Shown: positions 18,273-26,930, numbered from the stretch's first letter. The stretch is 64,000 nucleotides of DNA from Francisella adeliensis (GCF_003290445.1 NZ_CP021781.1:806001-870000); one strand, 5' to 3'. Program-made: numbers and translations. Notes: a model not told the origin generated them from the sequence alone.

Positions 18273-18905
18273 TTAGTGAGATAAAAGTTTTTTATTTTTA
18301 TTATAACCATAGATAAAAATAGTAAAGCATAAAATGTTAATAGCTACTGTAACATAAAGTGTTGAGCTATAGAAATTAAAGCTAATACTAAAATAAATAT
18401 TCATACAAGCCATTTGGATCGATGAAATAGCATTTAATAGCAGCCCTGAAATATATCCAAATGCTAATAATACACTACCGACGTATACAAGTATGCCAAA
18501 AAAATCAGATATTAGCATTAGAATGTTGTATGTAGGTGCAATAGCTAGGTTTATATAAGTAAAAAATAACATGAGTATCACCGTAAGAATTATTATGATA
18601 CTAGCTTGTAATATTGAATCAGATGTTATTTTTTTAGGTGAAATATTTGATTTATTAGCAATAATTATAGCTAATATGGGTAGAGCTAAATCAGGAAAGA
18701 AAATCATTAGGTTGTTAAAAATATTGCTAATACTAGGATTATTAAAAACAGAAAAGCTTATAAATCCAATAAAAGTAGCTAGGAAGTAGAAAACCCAAGC
18801 AGATCTTCTAAAATCAATAATTTTAATAGCAAAAGTTAAGCTAAAGATTAACCAAGCAAGTTGAAAAAAAGAAAGATAGATACTCACATCTATAGAAGAG
18901 TGCAA
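18273..18905 (-). CDS. Multi-span membrane protein, tandem paralog B
   Basis: 210 residues, about seven membrane segments, paralogous to 17560-18180 along the full length; both end in KNKKLLSH. The two differ most in the loop after the second segment, so they may differ in substrate or partner. The genes are 92 bases apart on the same strand, and the duplication must be old because identity by eye is moderate. N-terminus MHSSIDVSIYLSFFQLAW has no signal peptide look beyond the first membrane helix. Function unknown. Confidence 0.7.
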   Translation of the reverse strand: MHSSIDVSIYLSFFQLAWLIFSLTFAIKIIDFRRSAWVFYFLATFIGFISFSVFNNPSISNIFNNLMIFFPDLALPILAIIIANKSNISPKKITSDSILQASIIIILTVILMLFFTYINLAIAPTYNILMLISDFFGILVYVGSVLLAFGYISGLLLNAISSIQMACMNIYFSISFNFYSSTLYVTVAINILCFTIFIYGYNKNKKLLSH

Positions 18906-18991
18906 TATAAATTAGTACCTATTATAAACATTCTATATTCATGAATCAATTTTATAGAAGTATTTTAAATATTTTACAAAGTGTATAAACA

Positions 18992-20344
18992 TTACTTACC
19001 AATACAAAAACTTGAAAAGATTTCACCAAGTAAATCATCAGATGTAAACTCTCCGGTGATTGAGTTTAGATATTCTTGAACTATTAGAAGTTCTTCAGCA
19101 AGAAGCTCACCATTACCAAGGTTTAGCTGATCTTTTGCTAGGTTAATATGCTCATAAGCATTATTTATAGCATCAACATGGCGCTCTCTTGCTGTATAAA
19201 TACTTTCATTTTGAGCAGTGTAACCAACTTTTTTAAGTATATGTTTCTTTAATTTATCTACACCAATATTGTGTTCAGCAGATATATATATATGATTGTC
19301 ATCATTTCTAGGTGTTTGTTTCAGTAAATCAATTTTATTATGGACGAAAGTTATGTCTATATCTTTAGGTATTTGATTATAAAACTCAGGGATAATATCT
19401 TTGATATCACTGAACTTAACATTGCTATTAGTATAATCATCTGTCACAAACAAAACTTGGTCGGCTTCTTGGATTTTCTTAATAGCTCTTTTTATACCTT
19501 CACTTTCAATTAAGTCATCACTATTTCTAAGCCCAGCAGTATCTATAATGTGCATTGGCACACCATCTATTTGAATATGTTCTTTAACTATATCACGAGT
19601 AGTTCCTGCAATAGAGGTGACAATAGCAGTATCTTTACCTGCTAAAGCATTCAATAAGCTAGACTTACCAGCGTTTGGTTTACCAACTAATATAAGAGTT
19701 ATTCCTTCTGTGAGAAGAGCTCCTTGCTTGGTACTATTTTTTACATCAAGTATTTTTGTGTAGATACTATTAAGGCTGTCATGTATTTTTTTATCTTGCA
19801 AAAAGTCAATTTCTTCTTCTGGAAAGTCTATAGATGCTTCAACATACATTCTCAAATAAATAAGTTTTTCTAATAAGGAATTTATTTCTTTTGAAAAATC
19901 ACCCTGTAATGATTTTGCTGCAGACTTTGCAGCTATTTCAGATGAAGCGTTGATAATATCTGCAACTGCTTCAGCCTGAGTTAGGTCTAGTTTATTGTTT
20001 AAGAAAGCACGCTCGGTAAATTCACCAGCCTTTGCCATTCTAGCACCAAGTTCTACAGTTGCTTTTATAATTAGGTTAAGTATAAAAGAGTTACCATGTG
20101 CTTGGATTTCAACGACATCTTCACCAGTATAAGAAAATGGAGATTCAAAAAATATAGCAATACCATTGTCTATAATCTCATCACCATGAAAAAGATTACT
20201 AAAAGTTGCATATCTAGGACTAAGTTTTTTTTGAGTAAGATTGTTAGATATTTCTAAGGCTTTAGGCCCTGAAATTCTAATGATGCCAATTCCACCATTA
20301 CCTTGAGGAGTTGCGATAGCAACTATAGTGTCTTTACTGTACAT
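18992..20344 (-). CDS. mnmE: tRNA modification GTPase MnmE
   Basis: With MnmG it places the (carboxymethyl)aminomethyl group on U34 of tRNA, in a potassium-activated GTPase cycle. 450 residues: N-terminal folate-binding domain (IVAIATPQGNGGIGIIRISG), helical domain, and a G domain with G1 GKPNAGKSS at 221-229, and G3 in DTAGLR. The C-terminus CIGK, with C447, is the hallmark of the family. MnmG is not in the window. It is followed upstream by a small membrane protein gene with a 5-base gap. Confidence 0.97.
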   Translation of the reverse strand: MYSKDTIVAIATPQGNGGIGIIRISGPKALEISNNLTQKKLSPRYATFSNLFHGDEIIDNGIAIFFESPFSYTGEDVVEIQAHGNSFILNLIIKATVELGARMAKAGEFTERAFLNNKLDLTQAEAVADIINASSEIAAKSAAKSLQGDFSKEINSLLEKLIYLRMYVEASIDFPEEEIDFLQDKKIHDSLNSIYTKILDVKNSTKQGALLTEGITLILVGKPNAGKSSLLNALAGKDTAIVTSIAGTTRDIVKEHIQIDGVPMHIIDTAGLRNSDDLIESEGIKRAIKKIQEADQVLFVTDDYTNSNVKFSDIKDIIPEFYNQIPKDIDITFVHNKIDLLKQTPRNDDNHIYISAEHNIGVDKLKKHILKKVGYTAQNESIYTARERHVDAINNAYEHINLAKDQLNLGNGELLAEELLIVQEYLNSITGEFTSDDLLGEIFSSFCIGK

Positions 20345-20349
20345 TGAGA

Positions 20350-20607
20350 TTAGTGTAACTGTTGGTTGTTTTGATTATCTTGAGTGAATGAGTTTTCATC
20401 TTCTTGATCAATTACTCTACCTTTTTTACCTTTGGCATTTTTAAAGAAATCAGGGTTTTGTTTCATAATCTTCCTTTTAACAACAAGAGAGAAAATCATG
20501 AAAAATATTATTATAAATACAAAAAATGGTGCAAGTAGAATAAAAGCAAATATTCCTATGGCAATCATAAGAGCAGAGCTTAGAATTTGTTTTACATTTA
20601 GGTTCAT
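20350..20607 (-). CDS. Small membrane protein of unknown function
   Basis: 85 residues: a hydrophobic region at about 9-45 that can form one long or two short membrane spans, then a basic stretch (VVKRKIMKQ) and a polar, Gln/Asn-rich tail that should be cytoplasmic. It stops 5 bases before mnmE on the same strand, so co-transcription is likely. No family is recognised. Real because the frame is well placed, fills the gap exactly, and has protein-like composition. Confidence 0.6.
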   Translation of the reverse strand: MNLNVKQILSSALMIAIGIFAFILLAPFFVFIIIFFMIFSLVVKRKIMKQNPDFFKNAKGKKGRVIDQEDENSFTQDNQNNQQLH

Positions 20608-20733
20608 GGCTTTTAATTGTAGCGTTTAGCTTGTATAATGATTTTACAAGTATATCACTTCGGTGAATATTTTAAATAGGTCGGTTACAAAACTTTAAGC
20701 TGACTAAATCTAAAAAAAACATGGAGATTTTAT

Positions 20734-21030
20734 ATGAATATACAAATTACTGGAAGACATGTAGAAGTTACAGAAGCGATTAAAAACTTTGTGGATGAGA
20801 AAATAGGAAAAGTTAGCCAATATTTTGATAACATAACATCTTCAAAAGTTATATTGTCTGTAGAAAAAGATACTCAAGTTGCAGAGGTTATTATTACAGT
20901 TCCAGGATCGGAGTTTGTTGCAAAAGCTGATGATAAGGATTTATATACTGCTATTGACTTAGTGGAAGATAAAATTGCTCGTCAATTAAGAAAGCACAAA
21001 AATAAGCTTAGAACAAACCACGGTGAATAG
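20734..21030 (+). CDS. hpf: Ribosome hibernation promoting factor
   Basis: A 98-residue short-form HPF/RaiA family protein that binds the small subunit and silences ribosomes in stationary phase. The family pattern [24 protein letters not shown] and the later [21 protein letters not shown] are clear. There is no long C-terminal dimerisation domain. ptsN follows after 41 bases, as in many Gammaproteobacteria, but rpoN, which usually precedes them, is absent here. Confidence 0.93.
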   Translation: MNIQITGRHVEVTEAIKNFVDEKIGKVSQYFDNITSSKVILSVEKDTQVAEVIITVPGSEFVAKADDKDLYTAIDLVEDKIARQLRKHKNKLRTNHGE

Positions 21031-21071
21031 TATCATTCATAATTATTTATTTAATCTTACATTATTTTCAA

Positions 21072-21530
21072 ATGAATCTTCGATCTCTTCTTAATAAAAA
21101 AAATATTAGTTTAAATCTTAATATAGAATCTAAGAAGAGGCTTGTAGAGCTTTTTGCTAATAGGTTAGCGACTAATTATGAAAATGTTGAAGAAGATAAT
21201 GTTTTAAGTAATTTATATAAAAGAGAAAGGATTGGCTCAACATATATAGGCAAGAATATCTATATGCCTCATTGTAAGGTTGATGGATTAATTACTACGA
21301 AAATTGTGATTTTCACATTAAAAAATAGTTATTATGATGATTCTGTTGACGATCATATAAAAACGGCTGTAGGTGTGTTTTTCCCACATAAAACTTCGGA
21401 AATTCATACTGAGCTTTTAAAGCAATTAGCTCATTTTTTCAAAAAAACAGATATATTAGACAATCTTGAGCAGATAAAAGATATAGATACTCTATTTAAA
21501 CTAATTATAAAAGATAGTGATAATGACTAA
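21072..21530 (+). CDS. ptsN: PTS IIA-like nitrogen regulatory protein
   Basis: A 152-residue EIIA-Ntr domain. H67 in YIGKNIYMPHCKV is the expected phosphorylation histidine of the IIANtr fold. The N-terminal half has the RLVELFANRLA helix expected of the family. It probably has a regulatory, not sugar-transport, role. No npr or ptsP is visible nearby. The 3' end overlaps trmJ by 8 bases, so it sits in a hpf-ptsN-trmJ-rnhB group. Confidence 0.85.
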   Translation: MNLRSLLNKKNISLNLNIESKKRLVELFANRLATNYENVEEDNVLSNLYKRERIGSTYIGKNIYMPHCKVDGLITTKIVIFTLKNSYYDDSVDDHIKTAVGVFFPHKTSEIHTELLKQLAHFFKKTDILDNLEQIKDIDTLFKLIIKDSDND

Positions 21531-22281
21531 TAACTCAAAAAATATACTAAATAATATCCGTATTGTTCTAGTTGAACCATCACATAACGGTAATGTTGGA
21601 TCAACAGCTAGAGCAATGTTAAATATGGGACTTACTGATTTATACTTAGTAAATCCTCGTAAGCCTATTGATGATGAAGCTATTGCATTATCTTGTCATG
21701 CGACAGAGGTTATTAAAAATGCGACAGTTACACAATCATTAGAGCAAGCTTTGGAAGATGTTGATTTTGTTGTCGGAACTAGTGCTAGAGTTAGGAGAGT
21801 GTCTTTACCAATCGAGTCAATCTCAACTGTAGCATCTAGTGTTTTAGATAGAATTAATACATCAAATCATAAAATTGCAATTCTATTTGGACGTGAAAGA
21901 ACAGGACTTTTAAATGAAGAGCTATTGATGAGTAACGTTCATGCTTATATTCCATCTAATGAAGGATATACATCTCTAAATCTCGCTCAAGCTGTGCAAC
22001 TAGTAGCTTATGAGATTTTTAAGCAAAGTATACTTTGTACAGATTCAAAAGAAGTGCCTGAATATAATCATTTACATAAAACTGCAAGCGTTAATGAAAG
22101 ACAAGGGCTTTATGATCACTTTGAGAATACAATGGTAGATTCGGGGTTTTTAGATAGTGATAATCCAGGTCATGTGATGGATAAGCTTAAAAGACTATTT
22201 CAGCGTACAGATTTAGAGTCGCAAGAAATAAATATTCTAAGAGGCTTTTTAAGCTCCCTAAATACTAAGGAAGACAAGTGA
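21523..22281 (+). CDS. trmJ: tRNA (cytidine/uridine-2'-O-)-methyltransferase TrmJ
   Basis: A SPOUT methyltransferase that methylates the 2'-OH of nucleotide 32 in tRNA. 252 residues from the ATG at 21523 (MTNNSKNI); an in-frame GTG two codons earlier is a poorer start. Motifs: VEPSHNGNVGSTARAMLNMG at the N-terminus, FGRERTGLLNEEL and IPSNEGYTSLNLAQAVQLVAYE forming the trefoil-knot SAM site. A C-terminal helical extension fits TrmJ rather than TrmL. It overlaps both ptsN and rnhB. TtcA, also in this window, modifies the same position 32. Confidence 0.93.
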   Translation: MTNNSKNILNNIRIVLVEPSHNGNVGSTARAMLNMGLTDLYLVNPRKPIDDEAIALSCHATEVIKNATVTQSLEQALEDVDFVVGTSARVRRVSLPIESISTVASSVLDRINTSNHKIAILFGRERTGLLNEELLMSNVHAYIPSNEGYTSLNLAQAVQLVAYEIFKQSILCTDSKEVPEYNHLHKTASVNERQGLYDHFENTMVDSGFLDSDNPGHVMDKLKRLFQRTDLESQEINILRGFLSSLNTKEDK

Positions 22282-22850
22282 TAATCCTAGGTATAGATGA
22301 AGCAGGCAGGGGACCTTTATCTGGCCCTGTAGTAGTTGCAGGTGTTATTTTGAACCCAGATGAACCAATAGATGGCCTTGGAGATTCTAAAAAACTAAGT
22401 GAAAAGAAACGTCATATTTTGTATCATGAAATAATAGCTAAAGCTAAAGCATATTCGATAGTGGAGATTTCACCAGCAGAAATAGATAAGTTAAACATTC
22501 TTCAAGCTACACTAACAGGCATGAAAAGAGTTGCTGATAATCTAAAGGGGCAGTTCGATAAAGTGCTAGTTGATGGTAATAAACTGCCAAAATGGGACTA
22601 TACTTCTGAGGCTATAGTAAAGGGTGATTCAAAGGTTCAAGAAATATCTGCAGGATCAATATTGGCGAAAGTTTATCGAGATAACATCTGTTTGTTACAT
22701 GATACAATATATCCTGAATATGGTTTTGCAAGACATAAAGGGTATCCAACTAAAGAGCATCTAGCTAATATTAAAAAATTTGGCATTATAGATATATATA
22801 GAAAAAGTTATAAACCCATATTTGAGCTACTAGAAAAAAATAAATTATAA
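22278..22850 (+). CDS. rnhB: Ribonuclease HII
   Basis: Cleaves RNA in RNA-DNA hybrids and at single ribonucleotides in DNA. 190 residues; D7 and E8 in GIDEAGRGPLSGPVV, the aspartate in VDGN, and the later SILAKVYRD are the conserved metal-site regions. The start is GTG in a GTGA overlap with the trmJ stop, indicating translational coupling. Confidence 0.95.
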   Translation: MIILGIDEAGRGPLSGPVVVAGVILNPDEPIDGLGDSKKLSEKKRHILYHEIIAKAKAYSIVEISPAEIDKLNILQATLTGMKRVADNLKGQFDKVLVDGNKLPKWDYTSEAIVKGDSKVQEISAGSILAKVYRDNICLLHDTIYPEYGFARHKGYPTKEHLANIKKFGIIDIYRKSYKPIFELLEKNKL

Positions 22851-22874
22851 TTCTTTACAGGGTGAGTAAGTAAT

Positions 22875-23417
22875 ATGTTGTATAAATCTGAAAATATCCA
22901 AATAAGAAATGCAAATAGAGATGATATAAAATTCATTCTGGAGTTGGAAGGTGCTCCTAAAAATTCTTTATATATTGGTCAGTGGGACTATAAACAGCAC
23001 ATTCTAGCATTGGAAAGTGAAGATATTAAATATTTTATTATTCAAAATGATTTATCTCAAAAATGTGGTTATGCAATATTAACTGATTTGCAGAATAATA
23101 ATAACTCTATTCATATTAAAAGAATTGCTATCGATCCTTTAAAGAGTAATAAGGGATATGGAAAAAAAGCTTTTAAACTAATATTAGATTGGATTTTTGA
23201 AAACACTCAAGCACACAGAGTATGGTTGGATGTTAAAGACTTTAATGCTAGGGCTATTCATATATATCAATCTAACGGGTTTGTAATAGAAGGTATTTTA
23301 AGAGATTGTGAGTTTAGCAATCTCAAAAAAGAATATGAATCATTTTATATAATGTCTATACTCCGAAGAGAATATGAAGAATTAAAATGTGAATGTGCAA
23401 AGTCAGTCAAAAAATAA
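22875..23417 (+). CDS. GNAT-family N-acetyltransferase
   Basis: 180 residues of the RimJ/RimL-like GNAT group. The acetyl-CoA-binding motif is in IAIDPLKSNKGYGKKAFKLIL, followed by AHRVWLDVKDFNARAIHIYQSNGFVIEGILRD, the classic C-terminal GNAT pattern. The substrate may be an amino group of a protein, antibiotic or metabolite; nothing indicates which. It lies 24 bases after rnhB and may be the last gene of that operon. Confidence 0.85.
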   Translation: MLYKSENIQIRNANRDDIKFILELEGAPKNSLYIGQWDYKQHILALESEDIKYFIIQNDLSQKCGYAILTDLQNNNNSIHIKRIAIDPLKSNKGYGKKAFKLILDWIFENTQAHRVWLDVKDFNARAIHIYQSNGFVIEGILRDCEFSNLKKEYESFYIMSILRREYEELKCECAKSVKK

Positions 23418-23496
23418 ATATAAAAGACAATAGGCTTTCATTATTATGTTAAGTTACTATAGTGGATTTAGTTTAAAACAATAAGTTAGGTTTTAG

Positions 23497-24759
23497 ATGT
23501 CTGAAAAAAAATTTGAGCAATATTACACTGCAGGTAAAAATTTAGGCTTATTTACTTTAACAGCTACTCTTGTGATGACAGAGCTTAATACTTCGACCTT
23601 GATAGGCTTTTCTAGCTTAGGTTATATTTATGGTTTATCTGCTATTTCTTTGGGCTTAGTTTTTCTTTTTGGCTTGCTATTTTATGCTATTGTTGCTGCA
23701 AAGAAATGGAAAAATTTTAATGCAATAAGTGTTACAGAGTTTTTCTCAAAACGCTATAATGCTAAGTATGCTTTATTCGTAGCTGTATGTTTGTGGGTCG
23801 CGATGTTAGGCTTTGGAGCTAACTTTATTCACTCTATAACTATTTGTTTGAATGAAGTATTTCCAGAATACAATAAGTGGCTCTTAAGTGGTGTAGCCTG
23901 TTTAGTTATGGGATTATTTACTATCAAAGATGGATTAAAAGCTATCGTAAAGATAGATAGAATTAGTTTTGTTTTTTGCTTTTTGTTTTTTCTATATCTA
24001 TTTTATAGTATGTACAATATGAGTTTTGAAACACTAACTACTCAAAATAATCCAAGTGTTGCTATACCAAAATCCTTTATACTTTCATTAACAATAATTA
24101 CAGCTTTTACATATATATTGTCACCATGGTATGGGCAAAAAATATTTTCAGCTAAATCACCTAGGGTTGCATTTTATTCTGTTGTTTTAACATCTTTTAT
24201 AGTTGGCGGTTTATACGCTATAGCAGTATTTGCAACTGCTCAGTACAGAGAAGTTACTTTAGGAATAAATCCAGATTCGGCACTAATAAGCTTGGTTACA
24301 CAATTGTTTCCTTTTTATGTGCAGTTTATGTTTTATGTGCTTTTGTTTTTTATAGCTTTAACAACAATTGCTGCTTTATGGAATACTATGGCATCAGTAT
24401 TTTTTGCTCATGTGTCAGGAGTTAGAAGTACAAAGAAAAGTATAATAGTTGTGATTACTATAGCTTTACTGAGCTATGTTATTGCAAATGGTTTTATAGA
24501 CCAAGTTTTAGATAAAATGCTGCTTTTCAATATCCCAATAGCAGCATTAGCTTTTAGTTTACTGTATGGTTTTTATGGTAGCAAATCAAACTTAGTAGGA
24601 GCAATATTAAGTACCGTTGTAGGCATTATAAGCTCATTGATATGTTATTTACTTTTAGATCAAGAAACATTTGTGCTTTATTGGGCTGTATTATGTATAC
24701 CACTTAGCTTTATATTTGGATATTTACCCACATTTTTTATAAATATAAATACTAAGTAA
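23497..24759 (+). CDS. Sodium:solute symporter family transporter
   Basis: 420 residues with about 11-12 membrane helices. The N-terminus has the SSS pattern: EQYYTAGKNLGLFTLTATLVMTELNTSTLIGFSSLGYIYGLSA. It is somewhat shorter than typical SSS carriers (480-550). The substrate (proline, pantothenate, acetate, sialic acid and nucleosides are known in the family) cannot be read from sequence. A hairpin-rich convergent region separates it from mglB. Confidence 0.8.
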   Translation: MSEKKFEQYYTAGKNLGLFTLTATLVMTELNTSTLIGFSSLGYIYGLSAISLGLVFLFGLLFYAIVAAKKWKNFNAISVTEFFSKRYNAKYALFVAVCLWVAMLGFGANFIHSITICLNEVFPEYNKWLLSGVACLVMGLFTIKDGLKAIVKIDRISFVFCFLFFLYLFYSMYNMSFETLTTQNNPSVAIPKSFILSLTIITAFTYILSPWYGQKIFSAKSPRVAFYSVVLTSFIVGGLYAIAVFATAQYREVTLGINPDSALISLVTQLFPFYVQFMFYVLLFFIALTTIAALWNTMASVFFAHVSGVRSTKKSIIVVITIALLSYVIANGFIDQVLDKMLLFNIPIAALAFSLLYGFYGSKSNLVGAILSTVVGIISSLICYLLLDQETFVLYWAVLCIPLSFIFGYLPTFFININTK

Positions 24760-24776
24760 GTATGAAACTCTTGGAT

Positions 24777-24853
24777 ACTTTATTTACTAACTAAAATTAT
24801 GTACCAGATTTATATTTAGTGCATAAAATGAGTTAGTAAGAAAAGAATAAAGT
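24777..24853. terminator. Composite inverted repeat between convergent genes (likely bidirectional terminator)
   Basis: ACTTTATTTACTAACT at 24777-24792 pairs with AGTTAGTA at 24831-24838 and, after a 7-base bulge, AATAAAGT at 24846-24853. Inside, TTATGTAC can pair with GTGCATAA (24821-24828, one G-U). The element sits exactly between the stops of the SSS transporter (24759) and mglB (24872). There is no clean U-tract. Confidence 0.5.
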
Positions 24854-24871
24854 TATTTTAGAGTATGGATA

Positions 24872-25279
24872 TCAATCAAAAGATAAGACATTAGCTTCTT
24901 CAGTTTCTCCTATTTTTTTAGGGTTAACTGATTCATCATCTTCACCTTCATTCACACTGATCCCATAGCCAAATTCACGAGCATATATGCCTTGCTCTGT
25001 TTCTCTTGAGAAAACTTCAAGAATAGCTTCTACTGGTATTACAAGAGACATCAGTTCACCATCGAATGTTGCATCAAAAGTGATTTGCGTATCGCTGATG
25101 TTTGTATTTAGAATAGCTTGAGGGGATAAATCAAGAAGAATTTTTTTATCCTCATCAATATAGTTTGCAGGGACTATTACACCTTCATATTCGGTATCAA
25201 CTAAAACATATGGTGTAAAACCATGATCTACTAACCAATTATATGTAGCCTTAACTACATAAGATCTAAGCATAGCCAT
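24872..25279 (-). CDS. mglB: MglB / stringent starvation protein B homologue
   Basis: 135 residues of the SspB family: MLRSYVVKATYNWLVDHGFTPYVLVDTEYEGVIVP at the N-terminus matches SspB, and the acidic linker ends in a short C-terminal ANVLSFD peptide of the type that docks on ClpX. In E. coli SspB delivers ssrA-tagged proteins to ClpXP. In Francisella the gene is called mglB and is part of the macrophage growth locus. The start is 2 bases after the mglA stop, so translation is coupled. SmpB, from the tagging system, is also in this window. Confidence 0.92.
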   Translation of the reverse strand: MAMLRSYVVKATYNWLVDHGFTPYVLVDTEYEGVIVPANYIDEDKKILLDLSPQAILNTNISDTQITFDATFDGELMSLVIPVEAILEVFSRETEQGIYAREFGYGISVNEGEDDESVNPKKIGETEEANVLSFD

Positions 25280-25281
25280 AA

Positions 25282-25896
25282 TTAAGCTCCTTCTTTGATT
25301 GTCTTTATGAAGTTTGGTTCATTAAAAAGATCTTTTATCTCGGCAATGAGATTTTTATCTTTTGTTGGTATAGCTATTTTTAATTTAATAAAATAATAAA
25401 AAATAAAAGTTATTATCAGTGTTAAAACATTAACATTTTGAGCATCAGGATTGCTTTCTGCGTTAATTTCTCTTTCACTGACAACAGTCTTATAGGTACT
25501 TACAAGATCTTTTTGCATTACTTTTTTTATTTCATTAGCTTCTTCTTCACTTAAATTTTGTTCAGAGAGCTTAACTATATTTTGAAGATATTTTTTGTTC
25601 ACATATTCAAGAAGTATACGCGCATTAGCTCGTTGTTTCGGAAATACTGGAAACATTGGAGGAAATGGGTATAAGTCTTCTACGGCCTCAATAAGTACTG
25701 CAAGTCTATATACTGCAAACTCATCAGTTGTTAGAGTAGGGATGTTGCAATTTGGAGTAATGATATTTAGTTCTTCAAGGTGCTTAGAGTTTTCTTCTTT
25801 AGAAACATCAATAAACTCAGCATTAGCTCCTTTGATAAGAAGAATCGTGCGCACTATATCGCTATAGATATCATCCTTTTTTGTGTATAAAACCAA
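25282..25896 (-). CDS. mglA: MglA, SspA-like virulence regulator
   Basis: 204 residues with the GST-like fold of SspA; VLYTKKDDIYSDIV, VFPKQRANARILLEYVNK and EREINAESNPDAQN closely match Francisella MglA as I recall it. MglA forms a heterodimer with a separate SspA and binds RNA polymerase. With PigR and ppGpp it activates the pathogenicity island and many other genes. The start is TTG at 25896, preceded by a perfect AGGAGG at 25910-25905 with an 8-base spacer, so it is not a mis-called start. It lies 63 bases after rpsI in the rplM-rpsI-mglA-mglB order. Confidence 0.93.
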   Translation of the reverse strand: MVLYTKKDDIYSDIVRTILLIKGANAEFIDVSKEENSKHLEELNIITPNCNIPTLTTDEFAVYRLAVLIEAVEDLYPFPPMFPVFPKQRANARILLEYVNKKYLQNIVKLSEQNLSEEEANEIKKVMQKDLVSTYKTVVSEREINAESNPDAQNVNVLTLIITFIFYYFIKLKIAIPTKDKNLIAEIKDLFNEPNFIKTIKEGA

Positions 25897-25912
25897 AGGT
25901 TTATCCTCCTAG
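25897..25912 (-). promoter_or_regulatory. Strong Shine-Dalgarno for the TTG-started mglA
   Basis: On the minus strand CTAGGAGGATAAACCT precedes TTG. The six-base AGGAGG is complete and ideally spaced, which decides the start and suggests that a weak initiation codon is offset by a strong ribosome binding site. Confidence 0.8.
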
Positions 25913-25959
25913 TAAATAATAAAAAGAATAGATATTGAAAAAATAATATAATAGATATA

Positions 25960-26349
25960 TTAACGCTTAGAGAACTGTCTTCTTCTACGAGCTTTTCTAA
26001 GACCAGGTTTTTTACGCTCAACTTTACGAGAATCACGAGTTACAAAGCCAGCTTCACGAAGAGAAGGTTTAAGATCTTCATCAAACTCAATAAGAGCTCT
26101 AGTTACACCAAGGCGAATTGCACCAGCTTGACCAGTAGTACCACCACCTTTAACTGTTACTTTGAAGTCAAAGTTTTCAGCATTTTCAGTAAGAACTAGA
26201 GGTTGCTTAACAATCATGCAATCAGTTTCACGACATAAATACTGCTCTAATGGAAGACCATTAACGATAAATTGACCAGTACCTTTTTTCATAAATACAC
26301 GAGCTACAGAACTTTTGCGACGACCTGTACCATAATTATAATCTGACAT
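25960..26349 (-). CDS. rpsI: 30S ribosomal protein S9
   Basis: 129 residues with [16 protein letters not shown] at the N-terminus and the basic tail [12 protein letters not shown] that reaches the P-site tRNA. I start it at ATG 26349 (MSDYNYGTG). An ATG three codons upstream sits right against the AAAGGA sequence and is too close to serve. It follows rplM by about 16 bases, the universal L13-S9 pair. Confidence 0.96.
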   Translation of the reverse strand: MSDYNYGTGRRKSSVARVFMKKGTGQFIVNGLPLEQYLCRETDCMIVKQPLVLTENAENFDFKVTVKGGGTTGQAGAIRLGVTRALIEFDEDLKPSLREAGFVTRDSRKVERKKPGLRKARRRRQFSKR

Positions 26350-26365
26350 TTTTACCATCCTTTAT

Positions 26366-26794
26366 TTAAATTGTGTGAGCTTTTGGTTGTTGAGCAGTAT
26401 GTGGGTGATTTTCACCAGCATATACTTTTAACTTTTTGTACATAGCACGACCAAGAGGTGTTCTTGGCAACATACCTTTAACAGCTTTTTCAATAGCTCT
26501 TTCTGGATGGCTTGCGATTAGTTTATCAAATGATATAGATTTAATACCACCGATAAAACCAGTATGATGATAATAAGTTTTATCTTTTCTTTTGTTACCA
26601 GTTACAGCTACTTTTTCAGCATTTACGATAATAACATAATCACCTGTATCCATATGTGGAGTATATTCAGGTTTGTTTTTACCTCTTAAGACCATAGCAA
26701 CTTCTGTAGCTAGACGACCTAAAGTTTTATCTGTAGCATCAATCAAAAGCCATTCTCTTTTGATGTCTGATGGTTTTGCAGTAAACGTTTTCAT
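26366..26794 (-). CDS. rplM: 50S ribosomal protein L13
   Basis: 142 residues, the same as E. coli L13. Motifs: [58 protein letters not shown] and [18 protein letters not shown]. First gene of the rplM-rpsI-mglA-mglB operon, preceded by a 136-base leader region that holds a promoter candidate and an inverted repeat. Confidence 0.97.
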   Translation of the reverse strand: MKTFTAKPSDIKREWLLIDATDKTLGRLATEVAMVLRGKNKPEYTPHMDTGDYVIIVNAEKVAVTGNKRKDKTYYHHTGFIGGIKSISFDKLIASHPERAIEKAVKGMLPRTPLGRAMYKKLKVYAGENHPHTAQQPKAHTI

Positions 26795-26853
26795 CTTTTT
26801 TCCTTTGATTTATTGTTGTCAATTACTCAGTTTTAGCAAAAAATTTATTACTT

Positions 26854-26871
26854 GCAAGTTTATAAGCTTGC
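26854..26871. repeat. Imperfect palindrome in the rplM leader
   Basis: GCAAGTTTATAAGCTTGC is palindromic at 16 of 18 positions and lies about 60 bases upstream of the rplM ATG, downstream of the candidate promoter. It may be a leader hairpin (L13 autoregulation is known in E. coli) or a protein site. No T-run follows, so a terminator is less likely. Confidence 0.4.
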
Positions 26872-26897
26872 GTCCATTGAATTTTTTAGCACACCAT

Positions 26898-26926
26898 ATA
26901 TTACATTTTTTTAGTCTGACTATCAA
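26898..26926 (-). promoter_or_regulatory. Candidate sigma70 promoter of rplM operon
   Basis: On the minus strand TTGATA (26926-26921, 5 of 6 to the -35 consensus), 17-base spacer, TAATAT (26903-26898, 4 of 6). It would give a leader of about 95 bases before rplM and drive rpsI, mglA and mglB as well. Confidence 0.4.
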
Positions 26927-26930
26927 GTAA

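Noticed and set aside
25854-26036. A 60-residue minus-strand frame across the rpsI end and mglA start
   Set aside because: It overlaps two well-supported genes in another frame and has no protein-like features; it is a shadow.
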